A DNA stretch of 64,000 nucleotides, from positions 62,001 to 126,000 of the forward strand of contig NZ_JALBYU010000002.1 in NCBI RefSeq assembly GCF_029963765.1. The letters run 5' to 3'. Of the stretch, positions 61,835 to 64,000 are shown piece after piece (position 1 is the stretch's first letter; the number at the start of each line of letters is the position of its first letter). A program made the translations under genes and the position numbers. The notes below the pieces were generated by a model. It made no database searches. It saw nothing but the letters and a program-made list of their open reading frames with translations, and was not told the origin of the DNA. The stretch comes from Pseudomonas sp. UYIF39 (GTDB lineage: Bacteria > Pseudomonadota > Gammaproteobacteria > Pseudomonadales > Pseudomonadaceae).

Positions 61835-63598
61835 ATGCACGCCATCAGTTTTATTCAGGACCTGGCAGTGATCATGTTGATCGCGGGTGTGGTGACCGTG
61901 CTGTTTCATCGCTTCAAACAACCGGTGGTACTCGGCTACATCGTCGCCGGATTCATCATCGGCCCGCACACCCCGCCGTTCAGTCTGATCCACGATGAAG
62001 AAACCATCAAAACCCTCGCCGAACTCGGGGTGATTTTCCTGATGTTCTGCCTGGGCCTGGAGTTCAGCCTGCGCAAGCTGTTCAAAGTTGGCGCCACCGC
62101 GTTCATCGCGGCGTTCCTGGAAATCGTGCTGATGATCTGGATCGGCTACGAGATCGGTCGCTGGTTCGACTGGAACACCATGGACTCGCTGTTCCTCGGC
62201 GCGATCCTGGCGATTTCCTCGACCACCATCATCGTCAAGGCGCTCAACGATCTGAAAATGAAGAACGAGCGCTTTGCCCAGCTGATTTTCAGCGTGCTGA
62301 TCGTCGAGGATATTCTTGGTATCGGCATCATCGCCTTGCTGTCGAGCATCGCGGTCAGCGGCACGGTTAGTTCCGGCGAAGTGTTTTCAACGGTCGGCAA
62401 GCTCTCGCTGTTCATGATCGTCGCACTGGTCATCGGCATCCTGCTGGTGCCACGATTGCTGGCTTACGTGGCGAAGTTCGAAAGCAATGAGATGCTGCTG
62501 ATCACGGTGTTAGGCCTGTGTTTCGGCTTCTGTCTGCTGGTGGTCAAACTTGAGTACAGCATGGTGCTCGGTGCCTTCCTGATTGGCGCGATCATGGCTG
62601 AATCCCGGCAGTTGCTGAAAATCGAGCGCTTGATCGAACCGGTTCGCGACCTGTTCAGTGCGATCTTCTTTGTCGCCATTGGGCTGATGCTCGATCCGAT
62701 GATTCTGCTGCAATATGCGTGGCCGATTGCGGTGATCACCGTGGCCGTGGTGCTGGGCAAAATGTTCTCCTGCGGCCTTGGCGCCTTTATCGCTGGTAAT
62801 GATGGACGCACCTCACTTCGAGTCGGGATGGGGCTTTCGCAGATTGGCGAATTTTCTTTCATCATCGCGGCGCTGGGCATGACGTTGCAGGTCACCAGCA
62901 ACTTCCTTTACCCGGTCGCCGTTGCCGTCTCGGTGATCACCACGTTGCTGACGCCCTACCTGATCCGCGCGGCTGATCCGCTGTCGGTCAAGCTTGCCGC
63001 GGTGATGCCGAAGCGACTGGGCAGGGTATTGGGGATGTACGGCGAATGGCTACGCAGCATCCAGCCTCAGGGCGAGGGCGCGTTGCTGGCGTCGATGATT
63101 CGGCGGATTCTGTTGCAGGTGGGGGTCAATCTGGCGCTGGTGATTGCGATCTTCTTCTCGGGTGCTTTTTTCGCCGAGCGCATGTCCGCTTACCTGCAAG
63201 ACTGGATCAGCGACCCGAGTTGGCAGAAAGCGTTGATTTGGGGCGGGGCGTTGCTGTTGTCGCTGCCGTTCCTGATCGCCGCCTATCGCAAGCTCAAGGC
63301 GCTCTCGATGCTGTTGGTGGAGATGGGCGTGAAGCCGGAGATGGCTGGCCGCCACACGCAGCGAGTGCGTCGGGTGATCGCCGAAGTGATCCCGATCCTC
63401 TCGCTGCTGGTGATTTTTCTACTGCTGGCAGCCTTGTCGGCCAGTATTCTGCCGACCAACAAGTTGCTGGTGCTGATCGTCATCGTCGCGGCCGCTATAG
63501 CGGCGCTGCTCTGGCGCTGGTTCATCCGTGTGCACACGCGGATGCAGGTGGCGTTGCTCGAAACACTGGACAACCACAAGGATTCGTCCTGGCATTAA
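61835..63598 (+). CDS. CPA2-family monovalent cation:proton antiporter (KefB-like membrane domain)
   Basis: The 587-residue membrane protein has about 12 helices in its first 400 residues. Family blocks are FKQPVVLGYIVAGFIIGPHTPP, LGVIFLMFCLGLEFSLRKL and the LIVEDILGI segment. Extra hydrophobic segments follow at about 440-590 where KefB/KefC have an RCK nucleotide-binding domain, which is absent. AAGGAG precedes ATG 61835; the frame open upstream is not coding. The transported ion is not predictable. The 289 bp between it and the thioesterase start hold no supported gene. Confidence 0.9.
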   Translation: MHAISFIQDLAVIMLIAGVVTVLFHRFKQPVVLGYIVAGFIIGPHTPPFSLIHDEETIKTLAELGVIFLMFCLGLEFSLRKLFKVGATAFIAAFLEIVLMIWIGYEIGRWFDWNTMDSLFLGAILAISSTTIIVKALNDLKMKNERFAQLIFSVLIVEDILGIGIIALLSSIAVSGTVSSGEVFSTVGKLSLFMIVALVIGILLVPRLLAYVAKFESNEMLLITVLGLCFGFCLLVVKLEYSMVLGAFLIGAIMAESRQLLKIERLIEPVRDLFSAIFFVAIGLMLDPMILLQYAWPIAVITVAVVLGKMFSCGLGAFIAGNDGRTSLRVGMGLSQIGEFSFIIAALGMTLQVTSNFLYPVAVAVSVITTLLTPYLIRAADPLSVKLAAVMPKRLGRVLGMYGEWLRSIQPQGEGALLASMIRRILLQVGVNLALVIAIFFSGAFFAERMSAYLQDWISDPSWQKALIWGGALLLSLPFLIAAYRKLKALSMLLVEMGVKPEMAGRHTQRVRRVIAEVIPILSLLVIFLLLAALSASILPTNKLLVLIVIVAAAIAALLWRWFIRVHTRMQVALLETLDNHKDSSWH

Positions 63599-63619
63599 CC
63601 CTGTGGCGCGTTAGACGTC

Positions 63620-64000
63620 TCAGCTTTCCAGCCAGACATCCCGCGCCCAGTGCCACACCGATTCCCAGGTTTCTTCGGCGATCAGCTCTTCTTCGGCCAA
63701 CCACAGCACCACGGTGCCGTCTTCTTCGACCAGGTAGTAGTTGTCACCGTCCTGGCAGATCGGAATCATGCTGCGATCAATACCCGCATCCCAGGCGTTG
63801 GCGGCAACGTCCGGCAGATAGGTGTGGGATTGTGGGTCGGTAACGGTCACCGGCTCCAGGCTGCCGTAGACGACGTCGCTGACGGTCAGCAAAAACTCTC
63901 TGAAGACAAACGGAATGTCGATGAACAGCTGTTCTTCGATTTCCACCAGCTGATCTTCGTCGGGCAACTCCAAGGGGACCGGTACCGGTTCGTTGGCTTC
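63620..64000 (-). CDS. SMI1/KNR4 (SUKH)-like protein (5'-truncated by window edge)
   Basis: The leftward frame is open to the window end, so the true start lies beyond 64000; TTG 63973 is internal. The visible 126 residues include an acidic segment (LELPDEDQLVEIEEQLFIDIPFVFREFLLTVSDVVYG), matching the SUKH fold pattern of an N-terminal helix and P-x-x-F/Y-R-x-F/L block. IPICQDGDNYYLVEEDGTVVLW is also typical. SUKH proteins are often toxin immunity proteins, but this copy sits in backbone context, so its role is open. Confidence 0.8.
   Translation of the reverse strand, partial: EANEPVPVPLELPDEDQLVEIEEQLFIDIPFVFREFLLTVSDVVYGSLEPVTVTDPQSHTYLPDVAANAWDAGIDRSMIPICQDGDNYYLVEEDGTVVLWLAEEELIAEETWESVWHWARDVWLES

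Overview
This window looks like the chromosomal origin region of a Pseudomonas of the fluorescens group. Three things support this: the gene order gmhB-plsC / gyrB-recF-dnaN-dnaA / oriC / rpmH-rnpA-yidD-yidC-mnmE-mnmG-rsmG-parA-parB-atpIBEFHAGDC-glmU-glmS, protein sequences that read as typical Pseudomonas orthologues, and the 16-bp pseudomonad parS palindrome. All calls come from reading the sequence; no database search was run.

Layout. 1-8.4 kb: the end of heptose-phosphate phosphatase GmhB, the acyltransferase PlsC, then the leftward replication operon dnaA-dnaN-recF-gyrB and oriC. 8.4-17.1 kb: rightward ribosome, RNase P, membrane-insertion, tRNA-modification and chromosome-partition genes, with a second origin-like intergenic region before mnmG. 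17.1-28.7 kb: the complete F1Fo ATP synthase operon, then glmU, a DeoR-type regulator and glmS. 28.7-37.1 kb: a LysR regulator, a glutathione S-transferase, a three-domain oxidoreductase, a DUF3142 lipoprotein coupled to a 704-residue exported protein, a LysE-type exporter and an Lrp-type regulator.

37.1-38.9 kb is an AT-rich island. It holds an orphan type VI secretion Hcp gene overlapping a gene for a DUF4225-like, probably membrane-active protein, facing two tandem 69-residue membrane-protein paralogues. I read it as a probable Hcp/effector/immunity cassette. 39.0-46.6 kb: lpd, then a translationally coupled four-gene operon of three SPFH (HflK/HflC-like) proteins, one with a 13-histidine N-terminal tail, and a P1B metal ATPase without an N-terminal metal-binding domain. 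46.8-50.1 kb: cfa, cls and a DUF3617 protein.

50.1-60.0 kb is a zinc-starvation island. A leftward operon folE2-znuCBA-cam-pyrC'-thrS' starts at a Zur-like operator. Across that operator lies a broken amidase gene. A second, near-perfect Zur operator sits between a secreted protein gene and a COG0523 GTPase-DUF1826 pair, with a second COG0523 GTPase nearby. Three of the expected paralogue genes are decayed here (amidase, pyrC2, thrS2), while folE2, the gamma-carbonic anhydrase, the importer and the GTPases look intact. No zur or dksA2 gene lies in the window. 60.1-64.0 kb: pdxY, an acyl-CoA thioesterase, a CPA2 antiporter and the start-truncated end of a SUKH/SMI1-like gene.

Two sequence signals run through the window. 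There are at least 24 exact 9-bp DnaA boxes, many far from oriC and inside genes, and four parS or parS-like sites (two in recF, one in an SPFH gene, one in folE2).
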